Of a stretch of 64,000 nucleotides of DNA, positions 8,751-17,909 are shown piece after piece; within the stretch, counting starts at the first letter, position 1, and the number at the start of each line of letters is the position of its first letter. The notes under the pieces are model-generated. The model was not told the origin of the DNA, did no database searches, and was given only the letters and a program-made list of their open reading frames with translations. The translations under genes and the position numbers were made by a program. Source of the DNA: Methanoculleus marisnigri JR1. GTDB taxonomy: Archaea > Halobacteriota > Methanomicrobia > Methanomicrobiales > Methanoculleaceae. Location of the stretch: assembly GCF_000015825.1 (NCBI RefSeq), contig NC_009051.1, forward strand, positions 1,358,695 through 1,422,694, in the 5' to 3' direction.

Positions 8751-8772
8751 TGGCTTTTTATGGGGTAACAGA

Positions 8773-9744
8773 ATGACAGCCGAAACCACCGCAGGCCTTC
8801 TCATCGGTTCCCTGGATCCCCGCACCATCCCGCTGGACATAAAAGGCGTCTATCTCTGGGCCTTCCTCGCCCTTGCCGGCATCTACGCCCCAATCATCAG
8901 CGAGAGCCCCCTTCGTGTGGTCTTCGTCCTGCCGTTCATCCTCTTCATCCCCGGCTATCTCCTGACCGCGGCCCTCTTCCCGGCAAGAGGCGACCTCGAC
9001 GGGATAGAGCGCATCGCCCTCTCGCTCGGCCTCTCCATCGCCGCCGTGCCGCTCTTCGGCTTCGCGCTCAACTACACGTCCTGGGGTATCCGGCTCGACT
9101 CCATCGCCATCACCCTCCTGGCATTCAGTCTCGCCGTCGGCCTTATCGCGCAGTTCCGACGCCGAGAACTTCCAGAAGAAAGCCGTTTAACGGTTCGTTT
9201 CGGCACGTACCTCGCCGCGATAAAGGAGGAGTTCTCCGGCGGTTCCCCGTCCCGGTTCGACCGGGTCTTAAGCGTCGTCCTCATTGCCGCCGTCCTCGTG
9301 GCCGTCGCGACGACGGTCTTCGTCATCGCGGTCCCGAAAGAGGGCGAGAAGTTCACCGAGTTCTACGTACTCGGGCCGCGAGGAAAAGCAGCCGATTACC
9401 CGACCGAGTTCATGTCCGGAACGCCGCAGACGGTCATCATCGGGATCGGGAACCACGAATACCAGGATATCACCTACACGGTGGAGACGTATGCCGTCGA
9501 GAGCAGATTCAATAACGCGACGAACCAGTCGAGGATCTTCTCGGCGACGCTCCTCGACCGTTTTTCCGTCACGGTGCCGCACAACCGGACCGTCGAGCAG
9601 CCCTACTCCTTCCAGATCACGGACCCGGATACGAACCGGCTTGAGTTCCTCCTCTTCAAGGAGGAGCCACCCGACAACATCCCCAAAAACAATCTCACCG
9701 GTGCCGGCTACCGCAACCTGCACCTCTGGCTACAGGTGCACTGA
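8773..9744 (+). CDS. DUF1616 family membrane protein
   Basis: A 323-residue protein with four or five N-terminal membrane helices (about residues 25-150), a cytoplasmic linker, another helix near 185-205 (VLSVVLIAAVLVAVATTVFVIAV) and an extracellular beta-rich domain. The last contains EFYVLGPRGKA and repeated N-x-S/T sites (NATNQS, HNRT). This layout is that of DUF1616, common in methanogens and often near surface glycan genes; its role is unknown. An in-frame upstream ATG at 8662 would add 37 residues, but the TATA box at 8740 supports 8773. Confidence 0.8.
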   Translation: MTAETTAGLLIGSLDPRTIPLDIKGVYLWAFLALAGIYAPIISESPLRVVFVLPFILFIPGYLLTAALFPARGDLDGIERIALSLGLSIAAVPLFGFALNYTSWGIRLDSIAITLLAFSLAVGLIAQFRRRELPEESRLTVRFGTYLAAIKEEFSGGSPSRFDRVLSVVLIAAVLVAVATTVFVIAVPKEGEKFTEFYVLGPRGKAADYPTEFMSGTPQTVIIGIGNHEYQDITYTVETYAVESRFNNATNQSRIFSATLLDRFSVTVPHNRTVEQPYSFQITDPDTNRLEFLLFKEEPPDNIPKNNLTGAGYRNLHLWLQVH

Positions 9745-9957
9745 TCGGAAACGGGCTGCACGCGGAGATCCCTGTGCCGGGGCACGGGAAGCGGTGCATC
9801 CCATGATGCCAGAGGCCTCGTTCGCCCGTATCGTTCGAGATATTGTATTTTCGGCAGAATACGACACAAAAAATCGGTTATCGGGTTGTTGAACACAGAG
9901 AGGGGTGTTCCAAACGTTTAAATTCCCAAACAGTATACGGTTCACCGAGGTACAAGA

Positions 9958-10452
9958 ATGAAAAGCGAAATTCTGGTCGCCTCCCTCCTGATCCTGGCGC
10001 TTATGGCGGCACCGGCCGGGGCTTTTAGTGCAGACAATCTTGTTATTGTCGTGGAAGAGGACGGGAGCGCGGAGATCACCTTTAACTACACCCTCTCGTG
10101 GGTCGAGACAATCGCCGTCTTCTTCAAGATCTCCGATCCGGAGCGGGAGCTGAAGGCCGCGCTCGAGGACGCGCTGGGGGTCCCCGTAACGGTAACCTCG
10201 GCCGGGAGCGACACCGCAACGTTCTCTGTCCGGGAGTTCGCGAAGATCAACGGCACCGACGAAGGACGGGCCTACTCGACGCCGGGACTCGACTTCACCG
10301 GGGCGCAGGAGATAATCGACGGATACTGGTTTGCATCGCTGGTCGAGACGGACCTCTCCCCCGGCCTGACGGTGGTCCGGTTCCCGGACGGCCACGAGGA
10401 GACGTTCTCCGACCAGAGCGCAATTCCGCCCCTCTCCCACACGGTTCCGTGA
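9958..10452 (+). CDS. Secreted or surface hypothetical protein
   Basis: A 164-residue protein with a clear signal peptide (MKSEILVASLLILALMAAPAGA, cleavage near residue 22), then a soluble beta-rich domain. The sequence VIVVEEDGSAEITFNYTLSWVE resembles repeats in other methanogen secreted proteins. It has no membrane anchor and no PGF-CTERM tail, so it may be released or bound to the S-layer. A TATA-like GTTTAAATTC lies about 40 bases upstream. No family is recognised with confidence. Confidence 0.7.
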   Translation: MKSEILVASLLILALMAAPAGAFSADNLVIVVEEDGSAEITFNYTLSWVETIAVFFKISDPERELKAALEDALGVPVTVTSAGSDTATFSVREFAKINGTDEGRAYSTPGLDFTGAQEIIDGYWFASLVETDLSPGLTVVRFPDGHEETFSDQSAIPPLSHTVP

Positions 10453-10566
10453 ACCGGCCTATCTCCTCTTTTTCTACACGCAAACTCTGTTCATCGACGT
10501 TTCCGGATACTGCCCTCGCCTGCCGCCACCACCCAGAAGAGGGAGACCTACGAGAGTGAACGCCGA

Positions 10567-10774
10567 TACCCGGACAGACTTCGCGTTCCTGGCGTAAGGC
10601 CGGATCACTATCCTTGCCCCATCACTCACGCGAAGAGCGACGGACGGGACGTCCGGAGTTCGAGGAGAACAAAGTTCTTCGAGAGCGCGAAGGCGCGAGG
10701 AGGAGGGACGATGTGGGCTTATCGATTGCCGGTGACGTACTGTCGGCACCGCAGCTAACCGGCCGCAATCTAGC
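10567..10774. repeat. Mosaic hairpin repeat block B
   Basis: A short block between a secreted-protein gene and fdhB. It contains CGGACG-GGA-CGTCCG near 10639-10653 and GAAC-AAA-GTTC near 10672-10682, followed by GCGAAGGCGCGAGGAGGAGGG. Linkers such as GGAGTTCGAGG are like those of the other blocks. No gene is seen here. Confidence 0.65.
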
Positions 10775-10782
10775 AAAAAAAA
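10775..10782 (-). terminator. T-tract terminator of the first fdh operon
   Basis: Eight A on the plus strand, read as eight T in the minus-strand transcript, 14 bases after the fdhB stop. Oligo-T tracts of this kind end archaeal transcripts. Confidence 0.6.
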
Positions 10783-10795
10783 GAAGGGGGAGATC

Positions 10796-12034
10796 TTACT
10801 CGAAGATGTTGAAGATCTGGTCGCTGCCGGTGTCGGAGAGACGCTTGCGTTCCGTCTGTTCCTCGACGAGCGCGAGCACCGGGAGCTCCATGTCCACACC
10901 CGGGGTGTGGCCGAACATCTCCTGAAGGTCGACCTGCAGGGCGTGCATGAAGAGCGCGTTCGGGATATCCATCGCGCAGTTCTCTTCGCACTGACCGCAG
11001 TTGATACACGAGTCCGAGATGTGAGCGTACCGGATCAGGTGGAACATGAAGGGCGGCGGAACCTGACCGGGCTCGACCAGGTAAGCCTTCTTCGTGCTGC
11101 ACTCGACGCAGTAGCAGATCGGGCAGTTCTCGATGCAGGCGTAGCACTTGATGCACCGGCTCGTCGCGTCCATGATCTTCTTCAGGCGCTCCTTGCCCTC
11201 GCCGAGGCCCTCGAAGTCTTTCGCCCGCCACTTGTCGCCGAGCTTCAGCATCGCGTTCTCGACCTTGCCGCGGATCTCGATACCCTTCGGGTTCGCGGCC
11301 TCGGTCTTGAGTTCTCCGGCCTTTATGGCTGCATCAAGGAGGTTTGCACCCTTCTCAGAGCAGACCTCGACGAAGGTGGCGTTCCCGGCTTTCTCCCCGA
11401 TGACGCCCCAGTTGCCGCAGGCGAGATCCGCCTGGCGCGGGACTTTCATCTTGCAGCGGCGGCAGTTGCTGCGGCGGCCGTAGCCTGCCTCCTCGAGTTC
11501 GTCCATCGAGATGCCCTTGTGCTGGCCGTCCTTCGTGACGATGATGAACTGGCCCTTGTCGATCTCTTCCTTGACGACGTCGTCGGGGTCGACCTCGAAC
11601 TTCTCGCGGATCATCTTCCGGGCGGCGACCGGGCTGACGGACCCACCACAGTTGAGACCGATCATCAGGACGTTGTCCAGGTTGACCTGGTTGCGCTTCG
11701 CGAGCTCGTAGAGGCCCATCGCATCGCAGCCTTTTACCGGCATGGCGATCCGCATGTTCTCGGCGCCGTCCAGGTACTTCTTGATCAGTTTCGAGAGCAG
11801 GAGCGTTCCGCAGTGGAGCGAGCCTGCCGTCTGTGCGATCTCGGCCGGGTCGGTGATGAGCGTGGGGACGGCGTCGTAGAGATCCTGTCCCTTCTTTACG
11901 GCAAAGACAGCGTCCACCATGCCGGATTTAAGCGCGTGCGTCAGCAGAGCGGTGACCGCTCCGCCGCACTCGCCCTTCTCCTGGCAGGCGGCGTCAGCTG
12001 CCCATGCGTAGACCATATCGCCTTTTGCTGCCAT
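10796..12034 (-). CDS. fdhB: F420-dependent formate dehydrogenase beta subunit, copy 1
   Basis: A 412-residue FdhB/FrhB-family subunit that takes electrons from FdhA through Fe-S clusters and FAD to reduce coenzyme F420. Visible are GECGGAVTALL, ACGNWGV and GLNCGGS, and two ferredoxin-like Cys clusters (CIKCYACIENCP and CINCGQCEENC) near residues 290-350. It starts 3 bases after the fdhA stop on the same strand, so the two are translated together. It is longer than copy 2 because of a C-terminal tail with DMELPVLALVEEQTERK. In methanogens FdhAB supplies reduced F420 and can bind heterodisulfide reductase. Confidence 0.93.
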   Translation of the reverse strand: MAAKGDMVYAWAADAACQEKGECGGAVTALLTHALKSGMVDAVFAVKKGQDLYDAVPTLITDPAEIAQTAGSLHCGTLLLSKLIKKYLDGAENMRIAMPVKGCDAMGLYELAKRNQVNLDNVLMIGLNCGGSVSPVAARKMIREKFEVDPDDVVKEEIDKGQFIIVTKDGQHKGISMDELEEAGYGRRSNCRRCKMKVPRQADLACGNWGVIGEKAGNATFVEVCSEKGANLLDAAIKAGELKTEAANPKGIEIRGKVENAMLKLGDKWRAKDFEGLGEGKERLKKIMDATSRCIKCYACIENCPICYCVECSTKKAYLVEPGQVPPPFMFHLIRYAHISDSCINCGQCEENCAMDIPNALFMHALQVDLQEMFGHTPGVDMELPVLALVEEQTERKRLSDTGSDQIFNIFE

Positions 12035-12036
12035 GT

Positions 12037-14103
12037 TCAGGCCTCCGTAATCTTCTCGACCTTCACAGCACAGGCCTTGAACTCAGGGATCTTCGCGATC
12101 GGGTCGAGTGCGTTGTTCGTCAGTCTGTTCGCTGCACACTCGGCGAAGTGGAACGGCATGAACATGACGCCCTTCTTGATCTCGTCGGTCACTTTCGCGG
12201 GGACGTCCACCGTGCCACGGCGGGAGGTCGCACGGACCATCTCCTTGTTCGCTATACCGAGTTCTTTTGCGTCCTCGGTGTTGATCTCGATCCAGCCGGT
12301 CGGGACCTCGGTATCGAGGGTCGCGGAGCGGCGGGTCATGGACCCGGTGTGCCAGTGCCAGAGGCAGCGGCCGGTGGTGAGGATGTAGGGGTACTCATCG
12401 TCGGGGACTTCCGCCGGCGGTTTCCACTCGATGGGGTGCATCACGCCCATGCCATCGGGGTGCGAACACTTGCCGATGTGCAGGATGGGTGTGCCGGGGT
12501 GGTCTTCCGTGGGGCAGGGCCAGTGGAGTGCTTCGGGCCGGTTGAGCCGCTCGTAGTTCATCCCGTGGTAGGACGGCGTGAGGGCGGCGATCTCGTTGAA
12601 GATCTCCTCGGCGCTCTGGTAGGGGAACTGGTCGGCGTAGCCCATGGCGGCCGCCACTTCGCTGATGATCTGCCAGTCGACCTTCGCCTCGCCGGGCGGG
12701 TCCTGGGCCTTGCGCCACATCTGGACACGCCGCTCGGTGGAGGTCTGGGTACCTTCCTTCTCTGCGTAGCAGGTGGCGGGCAGCACGACGTCTGCGTGCT
12801 GGGCGGTCTCGGTCAGGAAGATATCCTGGACGACCAGGAACTCGAGTTGCTCGAGTGCGTGCTCCGCGTGGGTGAGGTCCGGGTCGGAGAGCATCGGGTT
12901 CTCGCCCATGATGTACATCGCCTTGAGCTCGCCGGGGTTGTCGGTCAGGACGTTGAACATGACGGTGACTTCGTAGCCGTTCTTCGGCTCGCAGATGCCG
13001 TCGGGGAAGCCCCAGGCGTCGGCGAACTTCTTGTGGACGGCCTCGTCGATGACCTTCTGGTAGCCGGTGAAGACGACCGGGAGCGCACCCATGTCGCAGG
13101 CGCCCTGAACGTTGTTCTGGCCACGGAGTGCGTTCACGCCGCCACCACGCCTGCCGATGTTTCCGGTCAGCATCTGGAGGTTAGCGGTCGACTTGACGTT
13201 GTCGACGCCGACGGTGTGCTGGGTGATGCCCATCGAGTAGAGGAGCGCGGAGGATTCAGCGGTACCGATCCATTCGGCTGCGGTCTTGAGGTCCGCAGCA
13301 GCAATGCCGGAGATCTTCTCGACGTTCTCGGGGAGATAGGTGTCGCTCGTCACCGTCGCTTTGAGTTCCTCGTATCCCTTTGCACGCTTCGAGACCCATT
13401 CCTTGTCCTCCCATCCGTTCCTGATGATCTCTCCCATCAGGCAGTTGAGGACGGCCACATCGGTGCCGGAGTAGAAGGATGCATAGAGATCCGCCTGCTT
13501 CGCGGTCGGCGTGTAGCGCGGGTCGAACACGATGATTTTTGCACCGTTCAGCTTTGCCTGAACGATCTTGCGGCCGATGAGCGGGTGCTGCTCGAATGTG
13601 TTGGACCCGATGACGAAGACGCACTTCGACTCGGCGATGTCGAGGATGGAGTTGGTCATCGCACCGGAGCCGAACGAGGCGGCGAGACCGGCGACGGTGG
13701 ATGCGTGGCAGAGCCGGGCGCAGTGGTCGATGTGGCGCGTCTTGAAGACGCCGCGTGCCAGTTTCATCAGCAGGTAGTTCTCTTCGTTTGAGACACGGGC
13801 TGAGGAGAGGCAGGCGATTTCATCGGGCTTATACGACTTGAACTTCTGTGCGATCAGGTCGTAAGCCTCGTCCCAGGTCGCCTCGACGAACTTGCCGTCC
13901 TTCTTGATGAGCGGCTTTGTGAGGCGGTCCGGGCTGTTCACGAACTCGTGAGCGTAAGTGCCCTTGGGGCAGACTTTCCCCTCGTTGACCGGAGAACGCT
14001 TGTAAGGTTGTGTGCCGACAACCTTCCCGTCCTTCACAACGAGGTTGAAGCTGCACCCCGTACCGCAGTACGGGCATGTAGTTTGTACATACTTGAGATC
14101 CAT
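12037..14103 (-). CDS. fdhA: Formate dehydrogenase alpha (catalytic) subunit, copy 1
   Basis: A 688-residue molybdopterin oxidoreductase that oxidises formate to CO2. The N-terminal 4Fe-4S cluster uses Cys 10, 13, 17 and 45. The metal ligand is Cys132 in HCARLCHAST, so this is the Cys form and not selenocysteine. MGD-binding segments (GSNTFEQHPL, LRGQNNVQGACDMG, GENPMLSDPD) and the C-terminal dinucleotide-binding domain (TTGRCLWHWHTG) are present. It forms an operon with fdhB. The leader has GAGGT upstream of the ATG and TATA-like TTAAATATT at about 14141-14150, with no inverted repeat like that of copy 2. Confidence 0.95.
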   Translation of the reverse strand: MDLKYVQTTCPYCGTGCSFNLVVKDGKVVGTQPYKRSPVNEGKVCPKGTYAHEFVNSPDRLTKPLIKKDGKFVEATWDEAYDLIAQKFKSYKPDEIACLSSARVSNEENYLLMKLARGVFKTRHIDHCARLCHASTVAGLAASFGSGAMTNSILDIAESKCVFVIGSNTFEQHPLIGRKIVQAKLNGAKIIVFDPRYTPTAKQADLYASFYSGTDVAVLNCLMGEIIRNGWEDKEWVSKRAKGYEELKATVTSDTYLPENVEKISGIAAADLKTAAEWIGTAESSALLYSMGITQHTVGVDNVKSTANLQMLTGNIGRRGGGVNALRGQNNVQGACDMGALPVVFTGYQKVIDEAVHKKFADAWGFPDGICEPKNGYEVTVMFNVLTDNPGELKAMYIMGENPMLSDPDLTHAEHALEQLEFLVVQDIFLTETAQHADVVLPATCYAEKEGTQTSTERRVQMWRKAQDPPGEAKVDWQIISEVAAAMGYADQFPYQSAEEIFNEIAALTPSYHGMNYERLNRPEALHWPCPTEDHPGTPILHIGKCSHPDGMGVMHPIEWKPPAEVPDDEYPYILTTGRCLWHWHTGSMTRRSATLDTEVPTGWIEINTEDAKELGIANKEMVRATSRRGTVDVPAKVTDEIKKGVMFMPFHFAECAANRLTNNALDPIAKIPEFKACAVKVEKITEA

Positions 14104-14140
14104 GGTTAAAACCTCGGATACATAGAAATACGGGGTTCAG

Positions 14141-14155
14141 AATATTTAACTATAG
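14141..14155 (-). promoter_or_regulatory. TATA region of the first fdh operon
   Basis: On the minus strand CTATAGTTAAATATT lies about 40-50 bases upstream of the fdhA ATG, inside an AT-rich stretch (14140-14180). Confidence 0.5.
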
Positions 14156-14318
14156 TGATTAACACCCACTTTTTTGATGAATAAGTGTGGGGCAAAGCAT
14201 GCTTTTTGCCGGGAACTTGAGACGATATCGACCATTCTTGTCCGAACAGGCATTCAGGAGCATGAAATCGACCGGATCCGGGATGCGCACCTGAATACCG
14301 CATCAGGCAAAAAATGGG

Positions 14319-15470
14319 TTAGTTGGTGTAGGGTGCCTTCCCGAGTTTGGGCTCGAACGTAGTGTCGCCCTCGGTCCTGACGGCGTGGGAGAAGAGCGCA
14401 AGCGGGATATCCATCGGGCAGAGCTCTTCGCACTGGCCGCAGTTGATGCAGGAGTCCGAGATGTGCGCAAACCTGCGAAGATGGAACATCGGGTTCGGCG
14501 GAACCTCTCCCGAAGTGACCATCCGGGAGTTTCCTTTGAGTTCATCGGCAACCGGGAAGCAGACCGGGCAGTTCTCGATGCAGGAGTAGCACTTGATGCA
14601 CCGGCCGGTCTCGCGGCCGATGGTTCCCCAGAGGTCGGAGGCGAGCGCTTCGAAGTCCTTCTTCCGCCATTTGTTGCCGAGATTCAGCATTGCTCCCTCG
14701 ACCTTGCCGCGGATCTCGATCCCCTTCGGGTTCGCGGGCTCGGTGGCGACGGCCCCGGCTTTTGCGGCCGCATCCAGAAGTTTTGCGCCCTTCTCGGAGC
14801 AGACCTCGACGAAGGTGGCGTTCCCGGCTTTCTCCCCGATGACGCCCCAGTTCCCGCAGGCGAGATCCGCCTGGCGCGGGACCTTGTAGAGGCACCGGCG
14901 GCAGTTGCTGCGGCGGCCGTAACCCTCGTCCTCGAGATCGTCGATCTTGATCCCTTTATGACCGCCCTCATACTCGATGATGAACTGGCCCTTGTCGATC
15001 TCCTCTTTGTGGACCGCATCAGGGTCGACCTCGAACTTCTCGCGGATCATCTTGCGGGCCAGGACCGGGCTGACGGAGCCGCCGCAGTTCACGCCGAGCA
15101 GGAGGAGGCGATCCATATCGACCGCATTCCGCTTTGCGAGTTCGATGAGGCCCATCGTGTCGCAGCCCTTGACGGTGACGCCGAGCTTCGCGGTCCTGTT
15201 GTTATCGAGGTAGTCCTTCACCAGTTTCGAGAGCAGGAGCGTTCCGCAGTGGAGCGAGCCCGCCGTCTCTGCGATCTCCGCAGGATTGGTGATCACGGTC
15301 GGCACCGCGTCGTAGAGGTCCGCACCCTTCCTGACGGCAAGGACTGCGTCCACCATACCGGACTTAAGGGCATACTGCTGCAGGGCGGTGATCGCACCCC
15401 CGCACTCCCCCTTCTTCAGCACATCGGCGTCTGCCGCCCACGTGTAGAACATATCGCCTTTAGCTACCAT
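14319..15470 (-). CDS. fdhB: F420-dependent formate dehydrogenase beta subunit, copy 2
   Basis: A 383-residue FdhB closely related to the one at 10796-12034. It has the same GECGGA, LGVNCGGS and ACGNWGV segments and two Cys clusters (CIKCYSCIENCP, CINCGQCEELC). It differs in the link between the clusters (PVADELKGNSRMV in place of the Cys-rich YCVECSTKK) and lacks about 30 C-terminal residues. The start is the ATG at 15468-15470, 3 bases after fdhA; a longer open frame to 15575 reads into fdhA and is rejected. Electrons pass from FdhA to F420. A run of six T follows the stop. Confidence 0.93.
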   Translation of the reverse strand: MVAKGDMFYTWAADADVLKKGECGGAITALQQYALKSGMVDAVLAVRKGADLYDAVPTVITNPAEIAETAGSLHCGTLLLSKLVKDYLDNNRTAKLGVTVKGCDTMGLIELAKRNAVDMDRLLLLGVNCGGSVSPVLARKMIREKFEVDPDAVHKEEIDKGQFIIEYEGGHKGIKIDDLEDEGYGRRSNCRRCLYKVPRQADLACGNWGVIGEKAGNATFVEVCSEKGAKLLDAAAKAGAVATEPANPKGIEIRGKVEGAMLNLGNKWRKKDFEALASDLWGTIGRETGRCIKCYSCIENCPVCFPVADELKGNSRMVTSGEVPPNPMFHLRRFAHISDSCINCGQCEELCPMDIPLALFSHAVRTEGDTTFEPKLGKAPYTN

Positions 15471-15472
15471 GT

Positions 15473-17539
15473 TCAGGCCTCCGTAATCTTCTCGACCTTC
15501 ACAGCACAGGCCTTGAACTCGGGGATCTTTGCTACGGGATCGAGTGCGTTGTTCGTCAGGACGTTCGCGGCACATTCCTTGAAGTGGAACGGCATGAACA
15601 TGACACCCTTCATGATGTCTCTGGTCACCCTCGCGGGGACGTCGACGGACCCACGGCGGGTGACGGCACGGATCATTTCCTTGTTCTTGATGCCGAGCGC
15701 CTGCGCATCCTCGGGATTGATCTCGATCCAGCCGGTCGGGACCTCATGGTCGAGCGTTGCAGACCGGCGGGTCATGGTGCCGGTGTGCCAGTGCCAGAGG
15801 ACACGGCCGGTCGTGAGCACGAACGGATACTCCGCGTCGGGGACTTCCGCCGGCGGTTTCCACTCGAGGGGCGCAAAGACGCCCATGCCGTCGGGATGCG
15901 AGAACTTGCCGATGTGCAGGATCGGGGTGCCGGGGTGGTCGACTGCGGGGCAGGGCCAGTGCAGGGCCTCAGGCTTGTTGAGCCGTTCGTAGTTCATCCC
16001 GTGGTAGGACGGGGTGAGGGCGGCGATCTCGCTGAAGATCTCTTCGGCACTCCGGTAGGGGAACTGGGCAGCGTAGCCCATCTTCGCGGCGAGCTCGCTG
16101 ATGATCTGCCAGTCGACCTTCGCCTCGCCGGGCGGGTCCTGGGCCTTGCGCCACATCTGGACACGCCGCTCGGTGCTGGTCTGGGTGCCGTCGCGCTCCG
16201 CGTAACATGCCGCAGGCAGAACGACGTCGGCGAGTTCGGCGGTCTCGGTCAGGAAGATATCCTGGACGACCAGGAACTCCAGACTCTCAATGGCGTGCCT
16301 GACGTGGGTCAGGTCCGGGTCCGAGAGCATCGGGTTCTCGCCCATGATGTACATGCACTTGAGCTCGCCGGGATTGTCGGTCAGGATGTCCATCATGACG
16401 GTGACCTCGTAGCCGTTCTTCGGCTCGCAGATGCCGTCGGAAAAGCCCCAGGCGTCGGCGAACTTCTTATGGGCGGCCTCGTCGATGACCTTCTGGTAGC
16501 CGGTGAAGACGACCGGGAGAGCACCCATGTCGCAGGCGCCCTGGACGTTGTTCTGGCCACGGAGCGCGTTCACGCCGCCGCCGCGCTTGCCCAGGTTGCC
16601 GGTGAGCATCTGGAGGTTTGCGGTCGACCGGACGTTGTCGACGCCGACGGTGTGCTGGGTGATACCCATCGAGTAGAGGAGCGCTGAGGATTCAGCGGTG
16701 CCGAACCACTCGGCGGCGGTCTTGAGGCTTTCGGCGGGAATACCGGAGATCTTCGAGACGTTCTCAAGGCTGTAAGTGTCTTTCATGACGACTTCCTTGA
16801 GTTTCTCGTAGTCCTTCGTCCGGTTGGCGATGAACTCCCTGTCTTCCCAGCCGTTCTTGATGATCTCCTGCATCATGCAGTTGAGGATGGCGACATCACT
16901 GCCGGACACAAACGGCATGTAGAGATCGGCCTGCTTTGCGGTCGCGGTGTAGCGTGGGTCGGCGTAGATGATTTTTGCACCGTTTTTCTTGGCCTGCATG
17001 ACCTTGCGGCCGATGAGGGGGTGCTGCTCGAATGTGTTGGACCCGAGGATGAAGACACACTTGGAGTCGGCGATGTCGAGGATGGAGTTGGTCATCGCAC
17101 CGGAGCCGAACGAGGCGGCGAGGCCGGCGACGGTGGACGCATGGCAGAGACGGGCACAGTGGTCGATGTGCCGGGACTTCATGACGCCGCGGGTGAACTT
17201 CATCAGCAGGTAGTTCTCTTCGTTGGAGACACGGGCCGATGCAAGCGCCGCGAACTCATCGGGCTTGTACGACTTGAATTTCCGGGCGATCAGGTCGTAG
17301 GCCTCGTCCCAGGTTGCTTCCTCGAATTTGCCGTTCTTCTTGATGAGCGGCTTCGTCAGGCGGTCCGGGCTGTTCACGAACTCATGAGCGTAGGTGCCCT
17401 TCGGGCAGACCTTTCCCTCGTTCACGGGTGAGCGGCGGTAGGGTGCCGTTCCAACAACTTTGCCGTCCTGGACGACAAGGTTGAAACTGCAGCCGGTGCC
17501 GCAATAAGGACATGTTGTGGGAACATACTTCAACGTCAT
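15473..17539 (-). CDS. fdhA: Formate dehydrogenase alpha (catalytic) subunit, copy 2
   Basis: A 688-residue FdhA, the same length as copy 1 and alignable without gaps over most of its length. Cluster Cys residues (CPYCGTGC and KVCPKG) and the metal-ligand Cys in HCARLCHAST are conserved. Homology begins at MTLKYVPTTC, giving the ATG at 17537-17539; the open frame continues upstream to 17659 without homology. A 9-bp inverted repeat that includes the ribosome binding site lies directly before the start, which copy 1 lacks. With fdhB it forms a second complete formate dehydrogenase. Confidence 0.95.
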   Translation of the reverse strand: MTLKYVPTTCPYCGTGCSFNLVVQDGKVVGTAPYRRSPVNEGKVCPKGTYAHEFVNSPDRLTKPLIKKNGKFEEATWDEAYDLIARKFKSYKPDEFAALASARVSNEENYLLMKFTRGVMKSRHIDHCARLCHASTVAGLAASFGSGAMTNSILDIADSKCVFILGSNTFEQHPLIGRKVMQAKKNGAKIIYADPRYTATAKQADLYMPFVSGSDVAILNCMMQEIIKNGWEDREFIANRTKDYEKLKEVVMKDTYSLENVSKISGIPAESLKTAAEWFGTAESSALLYSMGITQHTVGVDNVRSTANLQMLTGNLGKRGGGVNALRGQNNVQGACDMGALPVVFTGYQKVIDEAAHKKFADAWGFSDGICEPKNGYEVTVMMDILTDNPGELKCMYIMGENPMLSDPDLTHVRHAIESLEFLVVQDIFLTETAELADVVLPAACYAERDGTQTSTERRVQMWRKAQDPPGEAKVDWQIISELAAKMGYAAQFPYRSAEEIFSEIAALTPSYHGMNYERLNKPEALHWPCPAVDHPGTPILHIGKFSHPDGMGVFAPLEWKPPAEVPDAEYPFVLTTGRVLWHWHTGTMTRRSATLDHEVPTGWIEINPEDAQALGIKNKEMIRAVTRRGSVDVPARVTRDIMKGVMFMPFHFKECAANVLTNNALDPVAKIPEFKACAVKVEKITEA

Positions 17540-17542
17540 GTT

Positions 17543-17564
17543 TTTTGTCACCTCTGTGACAAAA
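17543..17564 (-). promoter_or_regulatory. Inverted repeat that overlaps the ribosome binding site of fdhA copy 2
   Basis: Arms TTTTGTCAC and GTGACAAAA are perfect complements with a 4-base loop. On the minus strand the loop and second arm read AGAG-GTGA, which is the Shine-Dalgarno GAGGTGA, 8 bases before the ATG. The repeat could be a protein operator near the transcription start (TATA-like CTAATTTAAGT at 17581-17595) or an RNA hairpin that hides the ribosome binding site. Confidence 0.65.
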
Positions 17565-17909
17565 CGACAATCGGGTGTTAAGTTACTTAAATTAGGGTAG
17601 TTAACCTGATTCGCCACCCCCTTCGCCGGCAGCATTGGAGGACAAACAACAATCCGCATCCGCTCTTTGGGTTTTTACATGCATAAGAATCACCGGAACA
17701 CCGGCTTTAATCGGGATCGGAACCAGACATAAGTGCTGAACCGGTGCTCCGCGGAAGCATCTCCGGGCAGTCGGGAGCCAGGAAAACCGTTCCGAATCTG
17801 CGCGACAAGGGCCGAAAAGAAAAAAACGTGCGTTTTCCGGGGCACTCCCCTGCGTGCGGGAACGTTTATCCGTCCGTTCCCGTTTGACAGGAGATGTTAT
17901 TATCGGTGG

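Noticed and set aside
10907-13791. Long plus-strand open frames (493 and 595 codons) opposite the fdh genes
   Set aside because: They are antisense shadows of fdhB and fdhA caused by high GC at codon position three; they lack any domain pattern.
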